Shown: positions 11,926 through 23,545 of the stretch, in pieces
Position numbering within the stretch: position 1 is the first letter of the stretch
Layout: each line of letters begins with the position of its first letter
DNA from: Ceratodon purpureus
Taxonomy: Eukaryota; Streptophyta; Bryopsida; Pseudoditrichales; Ditrichaceae
Assembly: GCA_014871385.1 (NCBI GenBank)
Contig: CM026425.1
Span: 6,177,243-6,241,242, forward strand
Reading direction: 5' to 3'
DNA: 64,000 bases
Notes under the pieces: generated by a model
The model's input: only the letters and a program-made list of their open reading frames with translations
The model's database searches: none
Told to the model about the DNA's origin: nothing
Program-made: the position numbers and the translations under genes

Positions 11926-12328
11926 CAATAATTCTAATTTTAAGGGGCATGCGGCCTCTTTTTAGTATTTTTTATATTTTTAAATGGAATCGAGGACCTA
12001 AAATTTGTTCAAAGGAATCCACTAAATTAATTTTAGATAGTTTATGTATTTTTATAAATTTTGTTTTCTTTTAAGATTTTTTCAAGTCATAAATTCAAGG
12101 ATAATCTGGTAAGCTATATTTCGAACCATTGCAAGTTCAAATATGTTAAAATATATGATTCAATAAACATAGGAGATTTTGTTTCAAACTATTAATTTTA
12201 AAAATGACGAGCTCCAACTTCCAAATTATGTACTTAAATCAAAAATTTCAACAAATTTGAACCTAGAATTATCAAATCAAATTGTAAAATAAGTTATTAA
12301 ATTAAAAAATAGATACCTTAGGTTCATA

Positions 12329-12726
12329 GCAGCTTGGGCACTCTTTTGCCCAATAATTAATTAAAGTGGAAAAAGTGGTTAGGCAGTTTGAAAAATAATA
12401 TCTCAAAAGTTGGGCAACTCTAAAGTATAATTAAATATAAGTTAGGCATTCATCCAGTTTTGTAATTAGTTATGGTTACTTTCGAAATGGATGACGGCTG
12501 CTTATACATTTGACTTTAACCTAATCACTTGCATTAGTAACCTTAAGCAGACTTATTGTAGTGTATGCTTTAGTTTTATTGTGTATCAGTGGTTTTTTTA
12601 AGTTTGGGCACTTTACGTAAGTTTGGGCAGTTTTGTAATTTCATTTATTCATTTTTGGGCAATTACAGTCATGAATTTCCGGAAAATTTGGGAGTCTTGT
12701 AAATAATTATTTTCTGCCCAAGCTGC
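12329..12726. mobile_element. small inverted-repeat element (MITE-like)
   Basis: GCAGCTTGGGCA at the left end and its exact complement TGCCCAAGCTGC at the right end bound about 400 AT-rich bases with further GGGCA motifs. The eight bases outside (ggttcata and ggtataaa) agree at five positions, so an hAT-type 8-bp duplication is possible but weak. Confidence 0.45.
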
Positions 12727-12952
12727 GGTATAAAGCAAAAATATCCATTTTAATAATACATTTCTAATTCTTGAATTTCTTACATGAAAACAATCTTTTG
12801 AAGTAATAACATATCAAATTAAAGAAGCACCAAACCCCTATTCATTTCTAAGCTATATATCATATCCTACACAAAAAACAATAACAAGTAATAATGAATG
12901 CATATGTCTCTTTTATTATGTGACACTTTTATCCTACTCACCATAGTATATT

Positions 12953-13026
12953 ATTTATACCAATGATTCTAAACAACATTTATATCAAAAATTCTAAACA
13001 ACATTTATACCAATGATTCTAAACAA
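12953..13026. repeat. 25-bp tandem repeat, three units
   Basis: Three units of the form ATTTATACCAATGATTCTAA followed by ACAAC, the middle one diverged, inside AT-rich non-coding DNA (11930-13440) that holds no gene. Confidence 0.7.
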
Positions 13027-13440
13027 GGTTAATTTTTTATTTACATAACCATGCACGACTTGAAGCATATGATCAAAATTAAATTATCAAACTTAAAGGA
13101 CATGTTCTAAATGAAATTGCCAAATAGTATAGGTCATACTATAGCTCAAACAAGATGGGTTTCTCATTACAAGTGGCCCACATTAACAGAGGGTTTTTCA
13201 AATAATGTAGATTCCTCAAGTTAGTGTGGTCCACCCGAAGTAGAATCAAAAGTGTAGCTCCATCAAGCATCAAATGTTCAGCCAAGCCAAGCCAACCCTT
13301 TACAGTTCATTTTTTACACTGGATCACCTAATTTTTGAAGGGGACTAACACCCTTTACTTTGGAGATAATGACATGGCTTCTAGACCATTATTGACTGCC
13401 AGAAATCAACAGCCAGATAAAAACAAGGCATTCTTGCTGC

Positions 13441-15874
13441 TCACTCCGATGATTTGTCAAAAGCTTCCTTGAAAGCACCGCCGAAGTACCCATCGAAGAA
13501 GCCTGGTGGTTCGGAGACAAAGCAACCAATGATGTCTCGCAGTGTGATGACTCCCATCAACCGAGTCGTCTCATCGACGACATAAATGCGGTAAAGGTTC
13601 TTGCTTGCCAAGGTTTCGACCACTTTGCCCAGTGAATCTGTCTTAACACATGTCACAGGGGGTGATGTGCCAGTTTGGGCCTCCACCTCCGATATTGTTT
13701 TCATGAACTCTAATACGGTCAAGTGACTGCCAAACAAATTCATCACAACTCACAGTTAGCGTTTGTACAGATGCATGCTTTTTCTAGGGAGCAGAGAAAA
13801 TACATGAGATTAGACACCAATGGTACTCACCTGCGTCTTGCAAAAAGATGAGATTTTAGCAATAAGAACCGAACATCACGAACGCTGATGCTTCCAACAA
13901 GGTGATGATCAGGACCAGCCACAACTGGAAGCCCTCCAACACCCTTCTCCTTCATCAGCTTAAAGGCTTCCAACACCAACTTGCTTGCATCAACAGACAC
14001 CACCTATGTGTCATCCAAGAAACGAGAGAATTAGCACCACAGGGGATAAGTATACGGTACTTACGGCTTAATACAATCAAATATGAAAAGAACTAATGAG
14101 TTATCTAATGTCTGTTTCTCTTTCCTCGTGCAATACCTGATCGGGTGCCATCACAGGAAGACCAAGCTGATGAATAGATTTGGCTGCAAGGCTGTCAAAC
14201 CAATCACGACCCTGACATTGAGAAAGCCCTTTGACAACTGACGATTGAGAGATCATGTTTTTAACAACACCCTGGTCAACGTCTACAACGGGAATGCTCC
14301 GCAACCGGAATTTCGTGAGCAACAAGAGCACAGTCAGCATCGAATCGTCATGCTGAACCGGCAGGAACGGAGCCCATCTGTAAGATCTTGTGATTTCTTC
14401 TACCTGCGCAAATTCGGTGATTTTATGTCAATCATTTGATCAATGATCCAGAGGCTTCGATATAACAGATCATTCATTTCTGATGTGTTCGATACATCTT
14501 TCCAGCGGTAAAACTAACACAGGGGAGAGGGAAAGGTAGATAGCCGCTAAGCATGAACATACTTTAGTCGATTTGAAAGGTTCATTCTCAAGGATCAGCT
14601 TGTAAAAGTCTTCACCAAGGCTATCCACTGCCGAGGATGCATCCTTGACCCCTCTCTCTGCTGCTGCTCCACCTACAGATACAACACCACGCAAAGTTCA
14701 GAGCTATGCACAAACGATTGAAAGAAGCAAACGTATGCCAAATATAACAAAAGAGAGAGTGCTGATTTCAATCATATAAACAACCTGCAAGTGCAGCCCC
14801 AACGGCAACTGTTGCAACACCAGCCATAGCAATAGGCCCAGTTAACCCAAGCACAAGGGCTCCGAGAGCTCCAAGTGCTCCAGCTCCCATGCCCGCGGCT
14901 GTAGCTGATCCAGTGGCAATCGCAGCTGCAGCGAGCTCCGCCTGCTCCAGCACCCACAGAATAATAGAAGCATAGTCAACAATGCCAATGTATTGCACTG
15001 ACCATGGATCGCTGGGACTGGCACGCGGGTCCTTCACTGGAGCTGAGAAAATGTTGTTCTCTGCAAGTAGATGTACAGCATCTGATATTGATGCATTGCC
15101 AGAAATCTCCAACACTGCAAGGCATCAAACCATGGTCTGTAAGTCAGTGCCAGAGAGTTAGGGAAGTAACTTGTTGATGAATGTAGATGTGGTGGTGTAT
15201 TGCTGTATAGAAGTCACAATGTACATGATAAAGTTCAGAAAAGAACAAAGGCTTTAACTCAATGCCCTATCTTCTCTCCACAAAAGGTCCATACAACCTT
15301 AGATATTGCACAATGACACCATCGCTACAGTCTTAGGCTTCAAAACAGAAAAGAAGCCAGCATTTCATTGCAGAAGTATGGTTCCCAAGCTTTCAGAGTT
15401 GGCCAGCTCAGGCAGTTAACCATTCTTAGTATTTCACGAACACGGATGAACTGATCTAAATGTATTCTATACCGGCTTGAAATTCACAACAACTTTATCA
15501 CATGAACATTACATCACTGTGACTTAATTATTGTTTAAACAGTTGTGATGTCTTTCTTTGCCCTAATCGGACGCATGCAGAGTCCACATCAATGCCAAGA
15601 CAACAAACACTATACGCGGGTTAAAGACAGACACACAAACAGACAGAGCATACACTTCACTTTGAGAAGCAATATTGATTTAGCTCTGTTGAAATTGGGT
15701 CCCAAGCATACACTCACCTTTACCGCAAGGAAGTTGGGGAAAGGACGAGACAGGAACTTTAGCAAATGCCGAATTAAGCAACCTTCGCACCTCCTCCGGA
15801 ACCCCTACATTATCCCCCTGCTCCTCCCACAGCTTCTGCAGCTGCTCCTCCATCGAGGTATCACTGTGACCCAT
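13441..15874 (-). CDS. four-CBS-domain protein, SnRK1 gamma-like (At1g69800 type)
   Basis: Six coding exons: 15874-15718, 15114-14785, 14672-14563, 14403-14137, 14003-13831, 13726-13441. All have GT-AG ends and phases that close, giving 440 residues. Family marks in order: IPVSSFP-like VPVSSFPQLP near residue 40, NNIFSAPVKDP, QYIGIVDYASIILWVLEQAE, an Ala/Gly-rich stretch, FKSTKVEEITRSYRWAPFLP, LRSIPVVDVD, GVGGLPVV, SVRDVRFLLL, then YRIYVVDE and VITLRDIIGCFVSEPPG. These are four CBS repeats (two Bateman modules), which bind adenosine nucleotides. The closest known plant type is the SnRK1-gamma-like protein with the same Ala/Gly insert. By inference it is cytosolic or nuclear and acts in energy sensing; whether it contacts the kinase is unknown. 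The first intron is about 600 bases. Confidence 0.92.
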
Positions 15875-16640
15875 TGTGCTTCACTCCGATCTGCCTAAAC
15901 CAACTCCCTTGTAACCCCAAACTACAATCCCTCCTCTTCAATTACACCTGAAAAACCCAAACCATCACCCCTTCATCAAAACCTTCTACAAATCCCCTCC
16001 ATCCAAAAAACAAAAAACAACTCGTTTTTAAACCCAAACCAAGACACAAGCTAACTAAACCCTGCCCAAACGAAAACCACCCTGCATTCAGTAAAAACTA
16101 CTGATCCATCCCCAATGTACCTTCCAACAAAACTCACAAACAGATCAAGTAGACAATCGAACTCTGACCTAAAGTCCATCATGAATCGACCAAGACTCCA
16201 TTGTGTGTTTACTGCTACTAAACAGGACACCATAGCCATCATAAGACATCGCTAGCTGACCGACCACCCAGCAAGCTCTCAACTTGAAATTCAGTGATGA
16301 GTGCAAACATATGATGATCATACCTGATGTAGCGAGAAGTGGGCGATCTGAGGCAAGGCGGATCCAAGGCAGGGCTTCCTTTGAGGACGATGGTTTGGTG
16401 ATGGTGATGAGATGGTCGATTGAGCTCAAGATCGTTGGGGGGCTTGGAGGCGTTGAAAGTGAGACAAAGAGAAAGAGAGAGAGATGACTTGGTTTTGTGG
16501 GAGAACGGAGCCTTGAGGGTTTTGGTTTGCTTGGCGAGGTTCAGATGGGGAGCCACGTGGACGTATCGGAGGCATGCCAGGGTAGCCACGTCATGACATC
16601 GTGACGTCATGGTGGATTGTTCACACTGGTGGAGTGTTTT
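15875..16640. promoter_or_regulatory. upstream region of the CBS gene
   Basis: No coding frame is convincing. The C-rich part just before the ATG is probably leader, and GT-rich DNA near 16380-16620 may be promoter. No core element was identified with certainty. Confidence 0.3.
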
Positions 16641-16824
16641 CGCAGCTAGCGTGCCATGTCAGCACTTTGAGTGTGGCGTGCCATGTCAGCTCTTTGAGTT
16701 GGCGTCCCGTTGGCGTCCCGTGGGACGAGGGAGTGACTTGTCTTTCTGTTTAGTGTGGTCGTAGTGCTTTTAGGTTTTGTGTTGAACCAGAAGTCCGGGG
16801 CCCAGGACCGTGCACAGCCAAGGT

Positions 16825-16910
16825 AGGTGTTACTGTATTCAGAGGTGAAAAGAAGCTTGACTATTCCTTTGATGGAAAAGAGTTTCGAGAGAGGTGAAGG
16901 TTCACTAAGG
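16825..16910 (+). repeat. LTR-like relic, copy 3 (fragment)
   Basis: Shares GACTATTCCTTTGAT and GAGAGAGGTG-like motifs, in order, with the copies near 11.8 and 20.7 kb. It is too short to set ends. Confidence 0.35.
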
Positions 16911-17465
16911 TTGATGTACCCATTACCACCACATAACACTTGGCCAAACTGTAGACTTTCCTTGCACCACCATTTGTTAGAACCCATCACCACCATTCCA
17001 CTGTAGCACCCATGAAACAAGCAAAGCAATGGCAAGCCAGGGTTTGGAATAAATTTGTAGAATTTGGAATAAATTGTGTGGTGGTTTAACATATTGACTG
17101 AAGTGGTTCCTAGTGAAACCTACAGGTGGGTTATAGGAAAATACTACTTTTCACTTTGAAAATTTGTATCTATTAATCTATGAGGACTTAAATTATGGAA
17201 AAATACTATTTATGTAAAAAAACTATCTTCCGATCCAAGAAAATTACTCCCTAAAAATAGAACTGCCACAAATAAGCAAAAACCCTTATTTTGGTGGTTA
17301 TGGGTGCTTCAACCTTAGTGAAAAACCGCGTCAAATAAACCAAGCCATAACACCAAATGCCCAAGCCTGGTATTCGCTCCAGCGTAGTGCTCAGATGTCA
17401 TTGGCTGTAAATCAAATATCCTAGTTTGCAAAGGATGTACACTCAAAATGAAATGGGCCCTGCAG

Positions 17466-17777
17466 TAGGGGTGTTCAGAGCACATTTGAGGACCACTTGA
17501 AAAACCACTAGTTCTCATCGCCGGGACCACCATACTTAGAGGACCCCACATGAGGGCCCCAAACTCACTTGAATTTTAATGAGTTGGCAAGTTGAGGGTG
17601 GGGGGCTCCTTGATGAGTTTCTAGTGACTTATTTCTAGCGTCCACTCTCAACTTGCCAACTCATTAAAATTCAAGTGAGTTTGGGGCCCTCATGTGGGAT
17701 CCTCTAAGTATGGTGGTCCCGGCAATGAGATCTAGTGGTCTTTCAAGTGGTCCTCAAATGTGCTCTAATCACCCCTA
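17466..17777. mobile_element. 312-bp foldback element
   Basis: Two arms of about 135 bases, over nine bases in ten complementary, flank a spacer of about 40 bases. The ends are TAGGGGTG and CACCCCTA. The whole unit would form one long hairpin. No flanking duplication is clear; the ends resemble hAT elements. No autonomous partner is in the window. Confidence 0.85.
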
Positions 17778-18086
17778 GTGCTAGTTTTTGGGTAATGAAA
17801 CGTCGGAGTGTCTAACCAATGACAATAAAGCGGATCAGGGACAGCCAAAACGGAGCCAGTCCGCAGCAGTTAGTTTTGCTGAGTTACTTGCCGATATCTT
17901 TCACGAAGATCATCATTACACTTATTTTCATCCATCCTTGCATCCCTTTCCGTGTTACCTAGGTTTCAGGATTGCGAGGAAAATTTGGTGGCGAGCGGAA
18001 TTGGAGTGAAAGAGAGATTTTAGTTTACAAGCTCTCCTGGCGGTCATTGCTAGACTGGGATCCCATGGTGCGGTGGTGTGGAAGTT

Positions 18087-18227
18087 CACTAGTAGAAATA
18101 TGGTCTTTAAGGACTTGTCCGTATTGACTTAAATGGTCCAAAATGACTCATTTTCACTCAATTTGAGTCATTTTGGACCATTTAAGTCAATACGGACAAG
18201 TCCTTAAGGACCATATTTCTACTAGTG
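18087..18227. mobile_element. 141-bp CACTA-type MITE with GTT target duplication
   Basis: A nearly perfect palindrome that begins CACTAGTAGAAA and ends TTTCTACTAGTG. It is flanked on both sides by GTT (18084-18086 and 18228-18230). A CACTA terminus with a 3-bp duplication is the mark of the En/Spm superfamily. Arms of about 65 bases meet around a short centre. Confidence 0.9.
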
Positions 18228-18488
18228 GTTGGAGTGGAGTAGTGTGAAGAAGGTCGGTAGTGAACACCGAAGTGAAGAGGGGGCATATCGAACAGATGTG
18301 GGTATACATTCCGGTGTATTTGATGTCATTATTCTAACGTTAGAAATAAGCATAAGCCCATTCCCGCTTTATATACTTATACACCTAATTTAATTTATTG
18401 TGGTTTCATTAGTCCGATGACTTCAAAATCTATAGTTTGTGGATTATGATCTAGAGGAGGTGATGTTTGTCAACCAAAAATCCTCAAT

Positions 18489-19652
18489 TTAACCTCTAAA
18501 GGCCTTTGAGACCACATCGTAGTCGTGGCAAGCTATTCTAAAGTCCCAAAATTTAATAATTTTCTGAAATTTTTACTGTACATAGCTTTCAATAATAGCT
18601 TTCCAATGCCGCAAATTTCAAAGCATTTGGAGTTATGATGCAAAATTTATGAATTTTAGAAGCTTTGCTCTAAATTTGGACATCCAATGTTTCTGCCCAA
18701 GTTGCCAGGCATTCACAAGGGCACAAAGTGACAAGACAAAATTTCAAAGTGTCTACATTTTTCAAAGTGTCAATATTTCTTTCATCCATATACATTGATG
18801 GCTTTTTTCATCCAATATATATTTTTCATCTAACTAATCATTTTCATCTAATGGGATTGTCTTCATTTTTGAAGTTCTTTTTATCCAAATAACAATTATC
18901 ATCCATAATTCACTTTGCATCCAAAATACTTTTTTCACCTACAATAAATATTACATCTAATCTTTGTTTTTCATCCGGATTTGAGAAATTTCATCCAATA
19001 TCTATGACATGGCTAAGGGTCCAACCACAAGACCCCCTATTACCAAAACTACCCTTCAAAATTAAAGGAATGTATACAACTTGTCCTTCAAAAAATTCTA
19101 GAAGTTCGAATTTTACTTCAATTGCATTGAAATTATTTTTTTTGATTTTTTCTTCTATTGATATGAACATATTGACTGTTTGGATTTCCTGTTGAACATG
19201 TTTAAATTACCCATTTGGTAGTTTTGAAATTGGAGAATGTAAGGCATTTTTAGCACACCTCCATTTACAAAATCAAGAATTTTTTCTCCTTTCCAAGCTG
19301 GTATGGGGCTCAAACTTTGTGAGCATATACCTAACTTCCACACCTATATGAATTAATAACCCTACATATATCAAATCTGTTTGCAATGTGTATTTTTTGA
19401 GCATCAATACCTAGGTGTACCGTTAGAGCAGTATCAAAAAAACTTTTACAGTAAGCTCAAACCTTATAATCTTGCTATTGGTATGGTGGACTGAGCTAAA
19501 ATTTGATACAACTTTTTGGACAAGGTAGGTACAAGATCCCATGGTTAAATATTCCATATGATATCTAATATTCGAAATAAATGGACTTTTATTAGAAGGG
19601 GTCTGTTTTAGGCTGTTTGGCTCCAAAAACACCAAGGGTCTTTTGGGGTTAA
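18489..19652. mobile_element. TTAA-flanked TIR element, copy G (1.16 kb)
   Basis: Opens TTAA-CCTCTAAAGGCC and closes with the complement of TTAA-CCCCAAAAGACC. It carries a block rich in TTTCATCCA motifs (about 18803-19440) that recurs at 58431-59165. No long frame. Assigned to the TTAA family by its ends; its interior differs from copies A-D. Confidence 0.5.
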
Positions 19653-22400
19653 ATTTATATGATATAATAATATATCATTATTTGTAGTCAAATGTGATGA
19701 TACTCTTTTTGTACAATATATCATAGTAATGCAATTGAAGACTATCTTCTTTAAGGATCAAATATATTTACCTTAGTTTGTTTACATTCTTTTCACTAAG
19801 ATGAGAGTATTGCAAAAATCCGGTGAAAAAAATTCAATGAATTTTGAGAAATCATTATTCTTTACCTAAAATTGAGTGTGTTTAGTTAAAATCATAGGTA
19901 TTTTGACATGAAATATAAAACCCTGATTGAACTTAATCCAAAAAAAATGTTTAAATTATCATAACTAGATGTTATGCATGATTAGAAGTTCAAAAATCAT
20001 ATTTAAAATTCATTTGCTATTGAAAATTCACCAAAGTTATAATTTTTGGTTTAGTGTTTTTTTTCCATAATTGATTAAAATCAAAAGCTACATCCATATA
20101 AAAAGATTCGTCTCAAGCATGATATTTAGAACATCAGTAGTTAAACTTTTCTGTTAAACTTCAAGTTAAACGTTTCTGTTGGTAGAAGAATGTTTTTTTA
20201 TTTTTTTTTATTTTTATTTTTTTATATATATATTTTTAAATCTTTTTTAAATTTATTTATAATAAATTTACCATTTTTAATAGAAATAGCTCAATCTATA
20301 GATATTTATTAACATTAAAATTTTCCACAAAAATTCATTTAAATATCTTTTACCTTTATTTTTTTAACTTTTAACTTTTAATTATCATCATTGCTGCTTT
20401 GATGTACGTGACAGCATTTTCATTTGGATTTTGACTAAGTATCTAGTCCACAATCCACTAATAATTATTTGTTTCAAAACAATTACTTTCCATTTTCAAT
20501 GTTGTCTTCCAATAATGTTTTGATCCCAAAATAGCATTAACCTCACATATTTAATAAAAGGTATTTATATCCTTAGATTGAAGCTAAATGTTTTTTGATT
20601 TTAAATTAGTCTTAAAACCTTAACAAATGTTTTTAAACGAGTAGTCCCTGCACTCAATGCCAAGATTACCTCGGTCACTCGGTGATTCTATGTTCGGAGT
20701 TAAACAAACTTGACTACTCCTATGATCTGCAAAACTCCGAGAGAGGTGGAGAGACCTCACAAGATTAGGATTCCAAATGGTGCAAAGTGTGTCTCCGTTT
20801 TATATACCAGTACTACCGGTTTAAGTACCCAAACAAAGTGTACAGCATCCTTAGATTTTGAATTTCAAATGGGGTACATTCCCCAGATTTTGCTTTAGCC
20901 TCACAAGGGAAGTCTGATTGTGCCCCTACCTTCGGTTGAATGATTTTGGATGCTTCCATATCCAAATTCTATGGATATATACTGCTTTACCAAAAGAATG
21001 TAGTTTCCGAAGACCAATAAAAACACGTGACCCAGGCTGCCAGCAGTAGAGGAAAGTATTTCCTGCACATTTCCTTTTCAATTTCCTGCATGCAGGGTTG
21101 AGTGTTGTGCAGGTGAAATATCCGTTGCTACAGTGTTGTATGGTGTCAACCGCGTCGGTACTTGGAGCACATGACATGGCCGATGACATCTGCTTGCAGG
21201 TAAAGATTCCCAACCTGCCATGCTCCAGACTGTCCACTCTGCTTACCAATAACCAGGAAGAACTAAGTTAACTGTGATGTGAGGGAGGGCCACACCACAC
21301 TTACCAACCACTCCAGCTGCCCTGGCAAACTCATATTACCTTCCACAATCTAAGCAGATGAAATTCAAGCTCATGTTTGTGGTGACTGCAAGGCCTACCT
21401 GTTTGATACCAGCCAAGTTCAGCTAGCAGAGAGCTGCTGGAACTACTTGTTGCAAGGTTGCTCACTGCTTTCAGCCACTGTAGTAACTCTTGCCAAATGA
21501 TAATGCCATCTTAGATTCCCGGAGAATAATTAGGGTTAGTGTTTTTTGTGACTGGAGTTGCTGAAGTCCTTGGGTGTGGCCCTCATACGAGCTTAGGTAC
21601 ACCAATAATTTGTGGTGTCATGGAGATAACTTAAATCAATAACACTCTTTTTTGGTTTCAGTAATCCCTTAGTATTTGTTTCTAAATTTTTTTCAATTTT
21701 TAAACCTTCAAAATTTTACTAAAAAATTACTACAATTCTAATTTTTTGAATTTTTTAGGTCCGTATTTTCTATGAGTGCCTGATCTTACATGTATATTTT
21801 TTGACACTAATAATGCCATTTAATCAACAGTAAGGCTCCAAAAGTGTTGATTTCTGGAATTACTACCTTACAATACAACGCAACAGTAAAATATTCCAGA
21901 ACCAATCACCCATGTCCCAAGTCTCCTTCCCGGATCCAACAAGCGAAAAAACCCAGGTTCCTTTTCCGGTACCCTTCTTAGAAACTGAGAACGATTAAAA
22001 TACAAATGCCCCCATCGAACCAAGGTGAAAATCACACCGAGGTAAAAATATCAAATGCTCTTTTTAACCGCACTATCCCATCCACACCACTGGCCCAAAA
22101 AGCCTTCCACTTGTGTGAAAAAATCTTGTGCCAAAAAACCCATGCCAAAAACCACAAAGTCAAACTTTACCGAACCCCAAAAACAGAAAGAAAAGGATCA
22201 CCGAAGTTGCCAAGGATGAGGCAGCCAGTGCAGTAAGTGCTGTCGCTGAATGTACCCAAGGACCACTTCGAGCATGTGCCGGAAACGACATCCGCCCCCA
22301 CGCGCTCCCCCCGCTCCCACCCGAGGGGGTTCCCACGTGGAAGCGCCAGGTGCCCCTCCGGACACTGCCCCCTAGTTCCACCTTTGCTGCCTCCCCCTCC
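19653..22400. other. AT-rich and repeat-derived spacer
   Basis: Includes T- and A-rich low-complexity DNA (20195-20260) and an LTR-like relic (20640-20840). A Cys-rich minus-strand frame at 20926-21249 lacks an ATG and splice context, so I do not call it a gene. DNA from about 22000 becomes C-rich and probably belongs to the promoter of ERF member 4. Confidence 0.45.
20640..20840 (+). repeat. LTR-like relic, copy 2
   Basis: Carries the same ordered motifs as copy 1, including TTTTATATACCAGTACT with ACCGGTTTAA. It is the longest of the three and shows small internal duplications relative to copy 1. Confidence 0.5.
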
Positions 22401-22454
22401 GCACTCCGTGTCTACAAAAGCCCCCATTGTAGTACAATCCTGTACACAGCCAAT

Positions 22455-22775
22455 TTAACCTTCGATCAGCTTCACTGTCCATCAGCTTGAAGCTCCAATA
22501 TCGCACAGCTTCACTGCAGTCAATCAGCTTGAAGCTCCAGCATCGATCAGGTTAACTGTCAATCAGCTTGGAGAAGTTCTAGCATCGATCAGCTTCACTG
22601 TCTATCAGCTTGAAGTAGTTCTAGCATCGATCAGCTTCAAGTGCTGTCAATTAGTTTGAAGTAGTTTGGACAGCATCGATCAGCTTCTTTGTCAATCGGT
22701 TTGAATTAGTTCTAGCATCGATCAGCTGCACTGTCAATCAGTTTGAAGTAGTTCCAGCTGTGCATCGATCAGGTT
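22455..22775 (+). repeat. degenerate ~45-bp minisatellite in the ERF-4 leader
   Basis: About seven imperfect units built from GCATCGATCAGCTTCACTG followed by TCAATCAGCTTGAAGTAGTT. It lies between the likely promoter and the ERF member 4 start. Between 22860 and 23340, GTGATCGGTGGGAG occurs three times and TTTTGTGGTACTT twice, so the whole 1.1-kb leader region has grown by local duplication. Confidence 0.75.
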
Positions 22776-23545
22776 CTTGTGGTAGTAGACGTGTGACTGA
22801 GCTCTACTAGTCAAGCTGGGTTCATGTGATCGGCCATTGGTTTGAGGAGGGTTCATGGTGCTGTGATCGGTGGGAGGAATTTTTAGTTCATTGACGACGT
22901 TGAAAAGGTGGATTTTGAAGTTGGTTTTGAAGTTGGAGTTCTATCAGTTGAAGGTTGAGCAGTGTTGATTCAGTGCCTGGATTGGGATTCTAAGAGGCTC
23001 GGGTTTTGAGGTACTGTGAATTAGAGCCTGGGGAAGGGTTAATTGGTGGTTTGAAGGGTGATCTGAAGCTGGTATTGTGAGGAGACATGGTGCAGTGATC
23101 GGTGGGAGGAGTGTTGAATTTTGTGAATTTAGGAGAGTGTTGAAGAGCTAGAGTCTGTTTTGTGGTACTTACAGTGGAGCTGGGAGATGAATTGAAGGAG
23201 AGATGGGCGATCAGTGACGGGTAGTGATCGGTGGGAGTTGTGTTGGATTTAGTGATTTGGAGAGAGGGTTGAAGTTGGAGTTTGATCAGATTGGGTGAAG
23301 AGGATCCATTTGGGCTGCGTTTTTGGAGGAGTTTGTTTTGTGGTACTTGAGGAGCTGGGAGCATAACTGATCGAGGAGTGAAGAGTATGATCGTGGGTGT
23401 AGACGAATTGTAAAGGCAGTAGACACTCTGTTTTTTGACATTTGAATGTCATTGAGAGTGAATTTGAGTGGTGCATTGGCGTTGTAAAATCGTTGCGGGT
23501 AAGGTTTAGGGGTAGTGAGAGCGAGCTACTGGGAATATTGCGGGG

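Noticed and set aside
20926-21249. Cys-rich minus-strand frame of 107 codons
   Set aside because: Begins without ATG, has no clear splice sites and no family resemblance.
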